This document shows, in pieces, positions 16,791 through 28,621 of a DNA stretch of 64,000 nucleotides. The DNA lies in the NCBI RefSeq assembly GCF_032102965.1, contig NZ_CP134880.1, forward strand, positions 2,046,001 to 2,110,000, written 5' to 3'. Each line of letters opens with the position of its first letter. Positions within the stretch are counted from its first letter, which is position 1. The notes under the pieces were generated by a model. That model was not told the origin of the DNA, did no database searches, and saw only the letters and a program-made list of their open reading frames with translations. A program made the translations under genes and the position numbers. The stretch is from Demequina capsici (lineage in GTDB: Bacteria > Actinomycetota > Actinomycetes > Actinomycetales > Demequinaceae).

Positions 16791-18346
16791 TGCGCCACCT
16801 CCAGCTCGGGGGCCTGCGCGGTCAAGGCGCCACCCCACTCCTCGGTCAACGACGCCTCGAGGGCGGCGCCGACGCGGTACAGGCGGGCGTCCTCGTGCGC
16901 GGGCGCGAGGATCTGGAAGCCGACGGGCAGGCCATCCTCAGGCGCGACGCCCGACGGGAGCGACATGCCAGGGATGCCGGCGAGGTTCGCGGGGATCGTG
17001 GCGACGTCGTTGAGGTACATGGCCAGCGGGTCGTCGATGCGCTCGCCGAGCTTGAACGGCGTGGTGGGCGTGGTCGGCGAGACCAGCACGTCCGCCTGCT
17101 CGAACGCGGCCGCGAAGTCGCGCTGGATGAGCGTGCGGACCTTCTGCGCCGAGCCGTAGTACGCGTCGTAGTAGCCGGCGGAGAGGGCATAGGTGCCCAG
17201 GATGATGCGGCGCTTCACCTCGTCGCCGAAGCCGGCGGCGCGCGTGGCGAGCATCGTCTTCTCCACCGTCTCCTTCTCCACCCGCAGGCCGAAGCGCACC
17301 GAGTCGAACTTGGCGAGGTTCGACGACGCCTCCGACGGGAGGATCAGGTAGTAGGCGGCGAGCGCGTACTCGAACGACGGGCATGAGACCTCGACGATCT
17401 CCGCCCCCATCGCCTTGAGGCGCTCAAGCGACTCCTCGAAGCGCTGCTTCACCCCAGCCTGGTAGCCCTCGCCACCGTCGTCGGATGAACCGGAGAGCTC
17501 CTTGATGACACCCACCTTCACTCCGGTGAGGTCCTTCGTGGCGCCCTGGAGCGCCGCGTCGACGCACGCCGGGACGGGCTCGTCGAGGCTGGTCGCGTCC
17601 TTCTCGTCGTGGCCGCCCATGACCTCATGCAGCATGGCCGTGTCGAGCACGGTGCGACCGCACGGGCCGAGCTGGTCGAGCGACGAGGCGAGCGCGATAG
17701 CGCCGTAGCGGGACACGCCGCCATAGGTGGGCTTCACGCCCACCGTGCCGGTGACCGACGCCGGCTGGCGGATGGAGCCGCCCGTGTCCGAGCCGATGGC
17801 GAGCGGGGCCTCGAACGCGGCGAGCGCAGCGGCCGAGCCGCCGCCCGAGCCGCCAGGGATGCGGTCCAGGTCCCACGGGTTGTGGGTGGGGCCGTAGCCG
17901 GAGTGCTCCGTGGACGAGCCCATGGCGAACTCGTCCATGTTGGTCTTGCCCAGGATCGGCATGCGCGCGGCCTTGAGGTTCGCGGACACCGTCGAGTCGT
18001 ACGGCGGGATCCAGCCTTCGAGGATCCGTGAGCCTGCGGTGGTCGGCAGTCCCTCGGTGACGAGCACGTCCTTCACGGCAACAGGCACGCCGGCCAGCGC
18101 GGGCAACTCGACGCCTGCGGCGCGGTCCTCGTCCACCTTGCGGGCGGTCTCGAGCGCACCCTCCGGGTCCAGGTGCAGGAACGCGTGCACCGGGCCGTCG
18201 ACGGCGGCGATGCGGTCCAGGTGCGCCTGCGTGAGCTCGACGCTCGTCACCTCGCCGGCCTTCAGGGCGGCCGCCATCTCCGCGGCGGTCGCGCGGGTCC
18301 AATCCACTGTGCTCGACTTCACCGTGCTCGAATCCATCGCGCTCAT
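16787..18346 (-). CDS. gatA: Asp-tRNA(Asn)/Glu-tRNA(Gln) amidotransferase subunit A
   Basis: 519 residues, amidase-signature family. The Lys-cisSer-Ser triad is visible as K92 (PVAVKDVL), S167 (GGSGGGSA) and S191 ([10 protein letters not shown]), with the canonical spacings of 75 and 24 residues. It releases ammonia from glutamine for transamidation of Glu-tRNA(Gln) or Asp-tRNA(Asn). It is the middle gene of gatCAB, overlapping gatC by 4 nt (ATGA) and gatB by 4 nt. The presence of GatCAB indicates that Gln-tRNA and/or Asn-tRNA is made indirectly, as usual in actinobacteria. Confidence 0.97.
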   Translation of the reverse strand: MSAMDSSTVKSSTVDWTRATAAEMAAALKAGEVTSVELTQAHLDRIAAVDGPVHAFLHLDPEGALETARKVDEDRAAGVELPALAGVPVAVKDVLVTEGLPTTAGSRILEGWIPPYDSTVSANLKAARMPILGKTNMDEFAMGSSTEHSGYGPTHNPWDLDRIPGGSGGGSAAALAAFEAPLAIGSDTGGSIRQPASVTGTVGVKPTYGGVSRYGAIALASSLDQLGPCGRTVLDTAMLHEVMGGHDEKDATSLDEPVPACVDAALQGATKDLTGVKVGVIKELSGSSDDGGEGYQAGVKQRFEESLERLKAMGAEIVEVSCPSFEYALAAYYLILPSEASSNLAKFDSVRFGLRVEKETVEKTMLATRAAGFGDEVKRRIILGTYALSAGYYDAYYGSAQKVRTLIQRDFAAAFEQADVLVSPTTPTTPFKLGERIDDPLAMYLNDVATIPANLAGIPGMSLPSGVAPEDGLPVGFQILAPAHEDARLYRVGAALEASLTEEWGGALTAQAPELEVAQ

Positions 18347-18642
18347 GCCTCCTCCCCCAGGATCTGCGGGACGCGGAAGCGGCCCTCCTCCGCCTCGGGG
18401 GCGGCGGCGAGCGCGCGGTCCTGCGCGAGCGAGGGCCTCACCTCGTCGGGCCGGTGCACGTTGGACATCGGGATGGGGTGGGAGGTGGCCGGCACATCGG
18501 TGCCTGCGACCTCGGCGACCTTGGCCACGGCGTCGACGATGGCGGACAGCTGACCCGACAAGCGGTCCAGGTCGTCGTCCGTCATGTCGATGCGCGCGAG
18601 CGCGGCCAGCCGCGCCACGTCGGAGCGATCGAGGGATGACAT
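18343..18642 (-). CDS. gatC: Asp-tRNA(Asn)/Glu-tRNA(Gln) amidotransferase subunit C
   Basis: 99 residues. It starts [20 protein letters not shown] and ends with the conserved [12 protein letters not shown] tail. GatC is a belt-like subunit that stabilises GatA-GatB. It is the first gene of the operon. Start: -10 TAGACT (18655-18650) ends 7 nt before the ATG, so the operon mRNA appears leaderless with no Shine-Dalgarno. Confidence 0.95.
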   Translation of the reverse strand: MSSLDRSDVARLAALARIDMTDDDLDRLSGQLSAIVDAVAKVAEVAGTDVPATSHPIPMSNVHRPDEVRPSLAQDRALAAAPEAEEGRFRVPQILGEEA

Positions 18643-18655
18643 GGCCGCCAGTCTA
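18643..18655 (-). promoter_or_regulatory. Leaderless -10 element of the gatCAB operon
   Basis: On the minus strand TAGACT (18655-18650) followed by 7 nt and the ATG at 18642. Confidence 0.5.
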
Positions 18656-18708
18656 GTGGCGCGCGGCGACCCCGTGGAGGCCCACCACGGCGTCCACCGG
18701 CACCAGCG

Positions 18709-19287
18709 TCAGGGCTCCCAGGAGTACCCGAGCAGCCGCACGCCCGTGTGCAGGCCCGGCACGTCGTCCTCCATGAGGTCGGCATGCTCGGGGGTGAGCG
18801 GACCTGAGGACTCCGGGTCGGCGAGCCAGTCCAGGTCCTGCCGACGCGCGAACCCCATCGCCTCGTAGAGCCGGTGCGCCGCATGCATGGTCTCCATGGT
18901 GGACAGCACCACCCTCGTGGCACCGCTGGCGACCGCCATGTCAAGTGCCGCACGGGTGAGCTCCCGGCCGATGCCCCGGCCGCGCTCAAGCGGCGACACG
19001 GCGAGCATCCGCAGCTCGAACTCCCCGTCCCGCGCCAGCTCGGTGAACCGGCTGCCCGGCGGCACCAACGTCACGGTGCCCACTGCGGCGCCCTCGCCAC
19101 GCTCCCCGTCGGAGAGCATCAGGAGGATCGCGTCCTCGGCCCGGGTCTGCGCGTCCCGGAGCTGCGGGATGTACGGGTGCGACTGGTCGACAAGTCCGTC
19201 GGACAGGTACGCGAGCGCAGTGAGCGCGCCGATCTCTGCCAGGCGTGAGGTCTCGTCAGGTGCGACGGCGCGGACCGAGAAGGTCAT
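18709..19287 (-). CDS. GNAT-family N-acetyltransferase
   Basis: 192 residues. The acetyl-CoA loop motif is LAVSPLERGRGIGRELTRAA, followed by a C-terminal beta-strand region around LYEAMGFARR. It transfers an acetyl group to an unknown amine; an acceptor cannot be predicted. It is a single gene with its own start (ATG at 19287, GGAGGG-type Shine-Dalgarno), separated from gatC by 66 nt and from the downstream membrane operon by 177 nt containing tandem repeats. Confidence 0.88.
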   Translation of the reverse strand: MTFSVRAVAPDETSRLAEIGALTALAYLSDGLVDQSHPYIPQLRDAQTRAEDAILLMLSDGERGEGAAVGTVTLVPPGSRFTELARDGEFELRMLAVSPLERGRGIGRELTRAALDMAVASGATRVVLSTMETMHAAHRLYEAMGFARRQDLDWLADPESSGPLTPEHADLMEDDVPGLHTGVRLLGYSWEP

Positions 19288-19397
19288 AGGCGCCTCCCTC
19301 CGGGGTGTGTGAGGCGTGGGGGCTTCGTTGCCTGCCGCCAGTGTACGGAAGGGCCGAGCTCACGTCCTGATGTCCTCGCGCGCGTCGTCCCGCAGGC

Positions 19398-19454
19398 CCC
19401 GCGTGGTGCCTGCGTGACGCCCGCGCGGTGCCTGGGTGACGCTCGCGTGGTGCC
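19398..19454. repeat. Imperfect tandem 22-bp repeats
   Basis: Two full units (19398-19419, 19420-19441) differing at three positions and a truncated third (19442-19454). They lie in the gap between the acetyltransferase start and the end of the Glu/Ser-rich membrane protein gene. Confidence 0.75.
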
Positions 19455-19464
19455 CCGACCGTCG

Positions 19465-20292
19465 CTACGCGTTGTCGACGGATTCGCCGCCTCGCCGCGA
19501 GCGACGGCGCTTGGTCTCGGTCGCGAGCTCTTCGACTGCCGCCTCCGCGGCAGCCTCATCGATGAGCGCCGCAGCGGGAACTCCTGCCGTACCGGCCGAG
19601 GGCGAGGGTGAGGGCGAAGCCGCCGCAGTGGAGGGTTGTGCATCCGCGAGCGGTTCCGGATCCGCGACCGGTGCGGCGTCTGCCGCCGACGCGGCCGTCC
19701 GCGCCGCCTCAGCCGCGCGCCGTCCGTGAGGCACGCGCAGCGGCTCGACCACGGGCAGGAACACGTCGTCGGGGTCGATCTCATCCGACTGCGGGTCGAA
19801 GTGGGGCAGGTCGATCGCCGGCCCCTGCTCCTCCAGGTCCTCCTGGTCCTGCTGCTGAGCGGCCTCGTCCGACGGCACGGCGTCGGTCTCTGCGAGCGCC
19901 GCCGCCTCTGCCTCCTGAGCCGCACGCGCGAGCTCGGTCATCGCGACGGCCGTCGAGTCCTCGCCCGCACGCGTGGGCACCACGTCTGCGAGGGGCTCCG
20001 CCACCGTGGCCGGCGGCAGCACCGCAGTCTCAGGCTCAGCCTCACTCGCGGACTCGGACTCGGGCTCGGACTCGGACTCGGACTCGGACTCGGACCCAGC
20101 CTCATGCGCGGACTCGGCCGGGCCCTCCGTCTCGGCGGCGACTGCGGCGCTGGCCGCGGACCCCTCCCCCGCCTGCGCCGGCTCCTCAGCCACCGTGTAT
20201 CGGCGCAGGAAGTACCCGATCACCAGGCCCAGGACGAAGGCGAGGAGGAGCCACAACCAGGCCTCGCGGAGAGCAGCAACCATGATCGTCAT
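19465..20292 (-). CDS. Acidic low-complexity single-pass membrane protein, partner of BON-OmpA protein
   Basis: 275 residues. One N-terminal transmembrane helix (LWLLLAFVLGLVIGYFLRRY, about 13-32) is followed by a long Ala/Glu/Ser-rich, probably disordered region with an (SE)n run at about 67-85. Short ordered-looking patches are PAIDLPHFDPQSDEIDPDDV and VVEPLRVPHG; the C-terminus is basic (KRRRSRRGG). It overlaps the OmpA gene stop by 4 nt (ATGA), so the two are translationally coupled. In mycobacteria arfA (BON-OmpA) is followed by small membrane proteins ArfB and ArfC; this may be a functional counterpart, although no sequence homology is claimed. The SE run comes from a GGACTC hexamer repeat in the DNA. 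Confidence 0.7.
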   Translation of the reverse strand: MTIMVAALREAWLWLLLAFVLGLVIGYFLRRYTVAEEPAQAGEGSAASAAVAAETEGPAESAHEAGSESESESESEPESESASEAEPETAVLPPATVAEPLADVVPTRAGEDSTAVAMTELARAAQEAEAAALAETDAVPSDEAAQQQDQEDLEEQGPAIDLPHFDPQSDEIDPDDVFLPVVEPLRVPHGRRAAEAARTAASAADAAPVADPEPLADAQPSTAAASPSPSPSAGTAGVPAAALIDEAAAEAAVEELATETKRRRSRRGGESVDNA

Positions 20293-21077
20293 CCTTCCGT
20301 GATCGTGATCTCGACGCGGCGGTTCTGCGCACGGCCGTCCTCCGTCGCGTTGGACGCGACCGGGGACTGCTCGGCGTGACCTGTCGCCTCGAGGATGGAG
20401 CCGGGGACTCCGGCGCCCACAAGGTAGTCCTTCACGTTCTGCGCCCGCTGATCGGTGAGCACCTGGTTCTCCTCCTCGGTGCCCACCGAGTCGCTGTATC
20501 CGTCCACGTGCACCCTGATGCCGGGGTGCGACTCGAGGGTGTCGACGATGCCGTTCGCGATGTCGTCGAGCTGCGCCTTCGCCGCGTCGGTGAGATCGGC
20601 GGAGAAGGCGTCGAACAGCACGGGCTCGAACGTGGGGATCGGCACTGTCGTCTCCGTCGGCGTGGCCGACGCAGTGGCCGACACGCTCGCGGACGGCGTC
20701 GGTGCGGCCGAGGCGCTCGCGGACGGCGTGGTGCTCGGCGAAGGCCTCGGGGACGGGGTGGGTGCCAGCGACTCGTCGGCGGAGTACTCGACCTGCTCGA
20801 CCAGGTCGATGCCGCTGATCGCCGCCCTGGCCGCGGCCTCGTCAGCCGCGGGGCCGCGCATCACGACATCTCGGTAGTCGACCGAGTCCACGACGATGCG
20901 CGTCAGACCCGCGTCGTCGAGCGCCGTCCTCACCTGCGCGGTCGTGGCCGACGAGACTGACGCTGAGAAGCCGAAGGTGACAGCCGTGAGTGTGAGCACC
21001 ACGCCCAGCACGAGGAGCCACCAGCGGATGGGACCCGCGACGTACCCGCGGCCCGGATTCCGGCCGTCCTCCCTCAT
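20289..21077 (-). CDS. BON-OmpA family membrane protein (ArfA/OmpATb-like)
   Basis: 262 residues. A short cytoplasmic tail, one transmembrane helix (about 19-42), a BON-like domain (about 46-100, with VVDSVDYRDVVMRGPAADEA), a Pro/Ser/Thr linker (105-145) and a C-terminal OmpA/MotB domain (150-262). The peptidoglycan (DAP) binding pair is present: D196 region in GYSDSVGTEEEN and Arg in QNRRVEI. The architecture matches mycobacterial ArfA/OmpATb, which anchors to the wall and has been linked to acid-stress ammonia secretion. ATG at 21077 has AGGAGG at about 21084-21089. It leads a two-gene operon. Confidence 0.82.
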   Translation of the reverse strand: MREDGRNPGRGYVAGPIRWWLLVLGVVLTLTAVTFGFSASVSSATTAQVRTALDDAGLTRIVVDSVDYRDVVMRGPAADEAAARAAISGIDLVEQVEYSADESLAPTPSPRPSPSTTPSASASAAPTPSASVSATASATPTETTVPIPTFEPVLFDAFSADLTDAAKAQLDDIANGIVDTLESHPGIRVHVDGYSDSVGTEEENQVLTDQRAQNVKDYLVGAGVPGSILEATGHAEQSPVASNATEDGRAQNRRVEITITEG

Positions 21078-21234
21078 CGTCACCCTCCTGACGTGCGTGC
21101 GGGCCCGTGGGACACCCTCTGCGTCACTTACATTAACCCGGCCGCCACCCGCGCTGCCACGCGCCACGTCGACGCGACAAGGACCGGTTCGACGACCAAC
21201 GCGACCTGCGACCGCGAGCGCCGATGCACGCCGG

Positions 21235-24930
<3,696 letters not shown>

Positions 24931-24953
<23 letters not shown>

Positions 24954-25011
24954 GCGCGCCACGCTCCAGCTCGCGCGCGTGGCTGAGCGCGCGGCGCCCC
25001 AGCTTGCGCGC
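24931..25011. repeat. Degenerate tandem copies of the 3' end of the deaminase gene
   Basis: Copy 1 (24931-24958) holds the final codons and stop. Copy 2 (24962-24991) repeats it with a 2-bp insertion, still including a TGA. Copy 3 (24995-25011) is partial. This parallels the gene-end duplication at 4017-4066. Confidence 0.75.
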
Positions 25012-25072
25012 CGGGTCGGCAAGCATGCGCGACTGACTCCGACGTCTCAGGCGATCACCACACGGCTCACAC

Positions 25073-25130
25073 ATCGACAATCGTGCCGGCCACGTAGCCG
25101 CACGACCTTCCCAGATCGACAATCATGACG
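25073..25130 (+). repeat. Motif pair A: ATCGACAATCGTG-type, 42-bp spacing
   Basis: ATCGACAATCGTGCC (25073-25087) and ATCGACAATCATGACG (25115-25130), same orientation, starts 42 bp apart. Family consensus ATCGACAWTCGTGACG. Confidence 0.7.
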
Positions 25131-25186
25131 GCTGGGCCCTGCGGAGCTCCCGCGCCGACCAAGGCACCGACCTCACTCCGCAGCGG

Positions 25187-25252
25187 TTGCTGCGGTGCGC
25201 ACATCGGTTCGCTCGCAAGTGTTGTTGCGGTGCGCACATCGGTTCGCTCGCA
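25187..25252. repeat. 31-bp direct repeat, two copies at a 35-bp period
   Basis: Copies at 25187-25217 and 25222-25252 differ at one base and are separated by 4 nt. Confidence 0.9.
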
Positions 25253-25260
25253 GCGCCGCC

Positions 25261-25318
25261 CGTCACGAATGTCGATCCACGACGATCCGAACTGTCGCTG
25301 CCGTCACGAATGTCGATC
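25261..25318 (-). repeat. Motif pair B: inverted orientation, 41-bp spacing
   Basis: CGTCACGAATGTCGATC is present exactly at 25261-25277 and 25302-25318; its reverse complement is GATCGACATTCGTGACG, the same motif as pairs A and C. Starts are 41 bp apart. Confidence 0.8.
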
Positions 25319-25526
25319 TGGCCGAGAGGGGGCGCAGCGACGCCGCGCGCACCCTCGCGCTCGCGCGCACGCTCGCGCAAGGCTGAGGCGAAAGGCTCGG
25401 GACGCAGACAGGCGGTCCCGCACCGACATCGCCGCGCGCGACCCGCACCTGCCGCCGGACCCGCACCACCCGACCACACGCGCGTCGACGACACTGGGGA
25501 CTCGCTCCGGCGCGGCGCTCAGCCCG

Positions 25527-26120
25527 TCAGCCGACCGACTGCTGCTTGACCGCGAGCAGCCGTGCGGGACCACCGTCGGTCCACCAACGGTGCACCACAC
25601 CGCCTGCGTAGTACGCGGCATCACCGCTGCGGAGCACGCGGACCTGGCCGTCGAGCTCGAGGTGCAGGGTGCCCTCGAGCACGGTCACCCACTCGTCCTC
25701 CGCGTGCGTGAACGCCTCGCCGTGGTCGGACCGCGTGCACTCGATCGCCATCGGCAGGAACGGCCGCGCCCCGTGCGCAAGCGGCAACGCACGGTCCTGC
25801 GCGAAGTCGGACACCTGCTCGAGGTGCGCGGTCGCACGGTGCACCTCGACCGGAGGGGCTGCCGCTCCCCCCGCGCCAGGCTCCGACGCGGCCATGAGCT
25901 CCACGGGACTCGTCTCGAGGGCCACCGCGATGCGTCGCAAGGAAGGCAGCGAGAAGTTGGCCAACCCACGCTCCACCTGGCTCAGGAACGGGTGCGACAG
26001 CCCGGTCGCCTCGGCCAGCTGCACCAGCGTGAGCCCGCGCGCTCGCCGCAGCTCCCGCACGTGGGCGCCCAAGCGCGCGCCCGCTGCCTCGCTGTCGGTA
26101 CCGGGGAGTGCGCCGACCAT
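25527..26120 (-). CDS. XRE-family regulator with C-terminal cupin domain
   Basis: 197 residues. The helix-turn-helix is at about 17-72 (RARGLTLVQLAEATGLSHPF, then LSQVERGLANFSLPSL) and the cupin domain at about 110-190 (AEDEWVTVLEGTLHLELDGQ, GDAAYYAGGVVHRWW). XRE-cupin proteins sense small metabolites and regulate adjacent transport or catabolic genes. Here it is the last gene of the ABC importer operon, 4 nt after the permease, so it likely controls that operon and perhaps the purine genes nearby. The putative binding site is unknown. Confidence 0.88.
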   Translation of the reverse strand: MVGALPGTDSEAAGARLGAHVRELRRARGLTLVQLAEATGLSHPFLSQVERGLANFSLPSLRRIAVALETSPVELMAASEPGAGGAAAPPVEVHRATAHLEQVSDFAQDRALPLAHGARPFLPMAIECTRSDHGEAFTHAEDEWVTVLEGTLHLELDGQVRVLRSGDAAYYAGGVVHRWWTDGGPARLLAVKQQSVG

Positions 26121-26124
26121 CGGC

Positions 26125-26994
26125 TCAGATGCGCCTGGTCGGGTGCATGCCCATGCGGGCGAGCACGGTGTTCTCGAGGATCGCCACGAGGTTGTACAGC
26201 ACCAAGGACACGAGCGTCACGACCACGACGGAGGCCCACAGCTCGTTGAACTTGGCGGAGGTCGAGTAGCCGTTGATGACGCCGCCGATGCCTGAGCCGG
26301 TCGCGAGCCATTCGGCGAGCAGCGCGCCTGTGATGGCACCCGGGACCGACACCCGCACCGCGGCGAAGAACGCCGGGAGGGAGGACGGGAGCGCGACCTT
26401 GGTGAGCTGCTTGAGCGGCCCGCCGCCGTACACCTGCACCACCTCGAGCGTCTGCTCGGAGGCCTGCTGGAGACCGAACGCGATGTTCACCAATGCGGGG
26501 AAGAGCACGACGATGCCGCCCATGACGGCGACGGTCAGGAACTCTCGCCCGAAGATCATGATGATGATCGGTGCGAATGCGACGAGCGGCACGGACCGGA
26601 GCAGCAGCGCGATCGGCATCATGGCGTGCTCGAAGCCGCGCGAGAGGCGGAACCCGATCGCGCCGAGCAGCGCGAGCAGCAGGCCCGCCGAGAAGCCGAC
26701 GGCGGCATCGCCGAGCGTCACCGCCAGGTTGCCGAGGATCTCGGCCCGGTTGTCGGCGGCGTCGTCGACGGTGAAGAAGAAGTTCCAGACGTCGGCAGGC
26801 CCCTTGGCCACATAAGGCGAGATGTCGGTGGTCCACAGCACGATCTGCCAGAGCAGCGCCACGCCCACGAGCGTGAGCAGGAAGGTCAGCAGCGAGACGC
26901 CGAGCGCCTTGAGGGTCGCAGCGCGCGCCTGGCGGCGGACGACGGATGCGTGGTCGACCGGAGGCGGTCCGACCGTGGTCGTGAGCGTGCTCAT
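26125..26994 (-). CDS. ABC transporter permease (nitrate/sulfonate/pyrimidine-precursor type)
   Basis: 289 residues with about six membrane helices and the BPD_transp_1 EAA-like loop VYGGGPLKQLTKVALPSSLP. ATG at 26994 overlaps the stop of the preceding permease by 4 nt (ATGA); an earlier in-frame start would lie inside that gene. It forms a heterodimeric channel with the other permease of the operon. The family (SsuC/TauC/ThiX-like) imports sulfonates, nitrate, pyrimidine precursors or nucleobase-like compounds. Confidence 0.9.
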   Translation of the reverse strand: MSTLTTTVGPPPVDHASVVRRQARAATLKALGVSLLTFLLTLVGVALLWQIVLWTTDISPYVAKGPADVWNFFFTVDDAADNRAEILGNLAVTLGDAAVGFSAGLLLALLGAIGFRLSRGFEHAMMPIALLLRSVPLVAFAPIIIMIFGREFLTVAVMGGIVVLFPALVNIAFGLQQASEQTLEVVQVYGGGPLKQLTKVALPSSLPAFFAAVRVSVPGAITGALLAEWLATGSGIGGVINGYSTSAKFNELWASVVVVTLVSLVLYNLVAILENTVLARMGMHPTRRI

Positions 26995-27779
26995 GCCGCT
27001 GCTCCCTTCGACCAGGGCGTGGCGAGCCGGGTGAGCATCCCGACGGCCAAGTAGAGCACCAGTGCGACGGCGCCCGAGGCGAGCGCGATGCCCCACACGC
27101 GCGGCGCGTTGAGCGACTGCTGGGCGATCACCATGGCCACGCCGATGCCCGTCTCCACCTTTCCGAAGTACTCGCCCAGCACCGCGCCCAGGAATGCTGC
27201 GGGGACGGCGATCTGGAGCGCCGTGAGGACGGCGGGAAGCGCGGCGACGAAGCGCACCTTGCGCAGCTGGGTCCACCCGTTGCCGCCGTACACGGAGACG
27301 ACGTCGAGCGACGCCTTGTCAGCCGCATGGAGGCCGAGCAACGAGCCCACGACCGTGGTGAAGAACACGCTGAGCGCCGCCATGAACACGGCGGTGCCGG
27401 ACGGCTCCCCCTTCGACGGGACGTCGAGGATGATCACGGCAAGCGGGCCGATCGCGACGATCGGCACGCAGTAGGTGATGACGGCGAGCTGGGAGACGAC
27501 CCCTTCAAGCCTCGGGATCACCATCACCAGGCCGGAGAGCACGAGGGCGAGCCCGTTGCCCCACAGGTAGCCGAGCGATGCCTCCTTGAGGGTCACAGAG
27601 AAATGGGTCCAGTAGAACGAGAGTCCGTCCTCGGAGTACCCCTGGAGCACCTGCCACGGCGTCGGGATCGCGTGCGTCCCCCCGGGGCCGACCACGGTCA
27701 GGGCAAGGATCGTCCACACGACGATGAGCCCGGCCGCGCTGATGCTGGCGGTCGCCCACGCGGGAAGACGGCGTCCCAT
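26991..27779 (-). CDS. ABC transporter permease, second subunit
   Basis: 262 residues, about six membrane helices, with the loop VYGGNGWTQLRKVRFVAALP that contacts the ATPase. The ATG at 27779 touches the ATPase stop codon (TGATG), and the 3' end overlaps the next permease by 4 nt. It pairs with that permease. Homologous to SsuC/TauC-type permeases; two distinct permeases in one operon are common in purine/pyrimidine-type importers of actinobacteria. Confidence 0.9.
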   Translation of the reverse strand: MGRRLPAWATASISAAGLIVVWTILALTVVGPGGTHAIPTPWQVLQGYSEDGLSFYWTHFSVTLKEASLGYLWGNGLALVLSGLVMVIPRLEGVVSQLAVITYCVPIVAIGPLAVIILDVPSKGEPSGTAVFMAALSVFFTTVVGSLLGLHAADKASLDVVSVYGGNGWTQLRKVRFVAALPAVLTALQIAVPAAFLGAVLGEYFGKVETGIGVAMVIAQQSLNAPRVWGIALASGAVALVLYLAVGMLTRLATPWSKGAAA

Positions 27780-28603
27780 CAGTCGTCCTCGAGCGCGACA
27801 CCGCCTGCGCCGAACAGCAGCTCCGACGCCCTGTCCACGTACGCGTGGAACTCGGGGCTCCGTTGGATCTCCGGGGTGCGAGGCCGCGGCAGGTCGATCT
27901 CCATGACCTCCTTGATGCGTCCAGGCCGTGGGCTCATGACCGCCACCTGGTCGGCGAGGAAGATCGCCTCCGTGATGCCGTGCGTGACGAGCAGGGTGGT
28001 GGCCGGCTTCGCGGCGAGGATGCGCATGAGCTCGAGGTTGAGCCGCTGACGCGTCATGTCGTCGAGCGCGCCGAACGGCTCGTCGAGCAGCAGCACGGAG
28101 GGCTTGAGCACGAGCGCCCGCGCGATCGAGACGCGTTGGCGCATGCCACCTGACAGCTGTGCCGGCTTGGCCTTCTCGAAGCCCTTGAGCCCGACGAGCT
28201 CGATGAGCTCGACGATGTAGTCGTGGTCCACGGGCTTGCCCGCGACCTCGAAGGGAAGCTTGATGTTGTTGTAGACCGAGCGCCATGGCAGCAGCGCGGA
28301 GTCCTGGAACGCGATGCCCAGCTCGTTGTACGCACGCAGGTCCGCGGGCGTGCGTCCGTCGACGCGGGTGGTGCCGCTGGTCGGCTCCTCCAGTCCCGCG
28401 AGGATGCGCAGGATGGTGGACTTGCCGCACCCGGACGGCCCGAGCAGCGCCAGGAACGAGCCCTGGTCGGTGTGGAGCGTGGCGTCCTGGAGCGCGGTGA
28501 CGGTCTTGCCGCGGGTGTGGAAGACCTTGGTGAGATCGGATATCTGCAGGCCGGTGCCCGGGGCGGACTCGCCCCGGGCACCGGTGGTGTCGACGTTGGT
28601 CAC
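27779..28603 (-). CDS. ABC transporter ATP-binding protein (SsuB/TauB/NrtD type)
   Basis: 274 residues. Walker [10 protein letters not shown] (55-63), Q-loop FQDSALLPW, signature [15 protein letters not shown], Walker [14 protein letters not shown] and H-loop [10 protein letters not shown] are all intact. It energises the two-permease importer. The gene lies 18 nt after the substrate-binding lipoprotein gene and abuts the permease. Substrate is not encoded here; context suggests a purine or ureide. Confidence 0.95.
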   Translation of the reverse strand: MTNVDTTGARGESAPGTGLQISDLTKVFHTRGKTVTALQDATLHTDQGSFLALLGPSGCGKSTILRILAGLEEPTSGTTRVDGRTPADLRAYNELGIAFQDSALLPWRSVYNNIKLPFEVAGKPVDHDYIVELIELVGLKGFEKAKPAQLSGGMRQRVSIARALVLKPSVLLLDEPFGALDDMTRQRLNLELMRILAAKPATTLLVTHGITEAIFLADQVAVMSPRPGRIKEVMEIDLPRPRTPEIQRSPEFHAYVDRASELLFGAGGVALEDD

Positions 28604-28621
28604 GTCAATGATCCTTGCAGA

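Larger units (their letters stand above)
24954..25526. other. 573-bp gene-free, repeat-rich intergenic region
   Basis: No credible coding region is seen on either strand. It holds the gene-end repeats (to 25011), two oppositely oriented pairs of a 16-bp motif (25073-25130 and 25261-25318), a 31-bp direct repeat (25187-25252) and a low-complexity GCTCGCGC stretch (about 25340-25385). It separates convergent genes (8-oxoguanine deaminase and the XRE-cupin regulator), where long spacers are not usually needed. Confidence 0.7.

Noticed and set aside
20040..20100. GGACTC hexamer repeat as a regulatory or CRISPR-like repeat
   Set aside because: It is inside a coding region and encodes the (Ser-Glu)n run; there are no spacers.
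25125..26249. Plus-strand open frame over the repeat island and the XRE gene
   Set aside because: Arg/Ala-rich translation with no motif, crossing repeats and a clear minus-strand gene.
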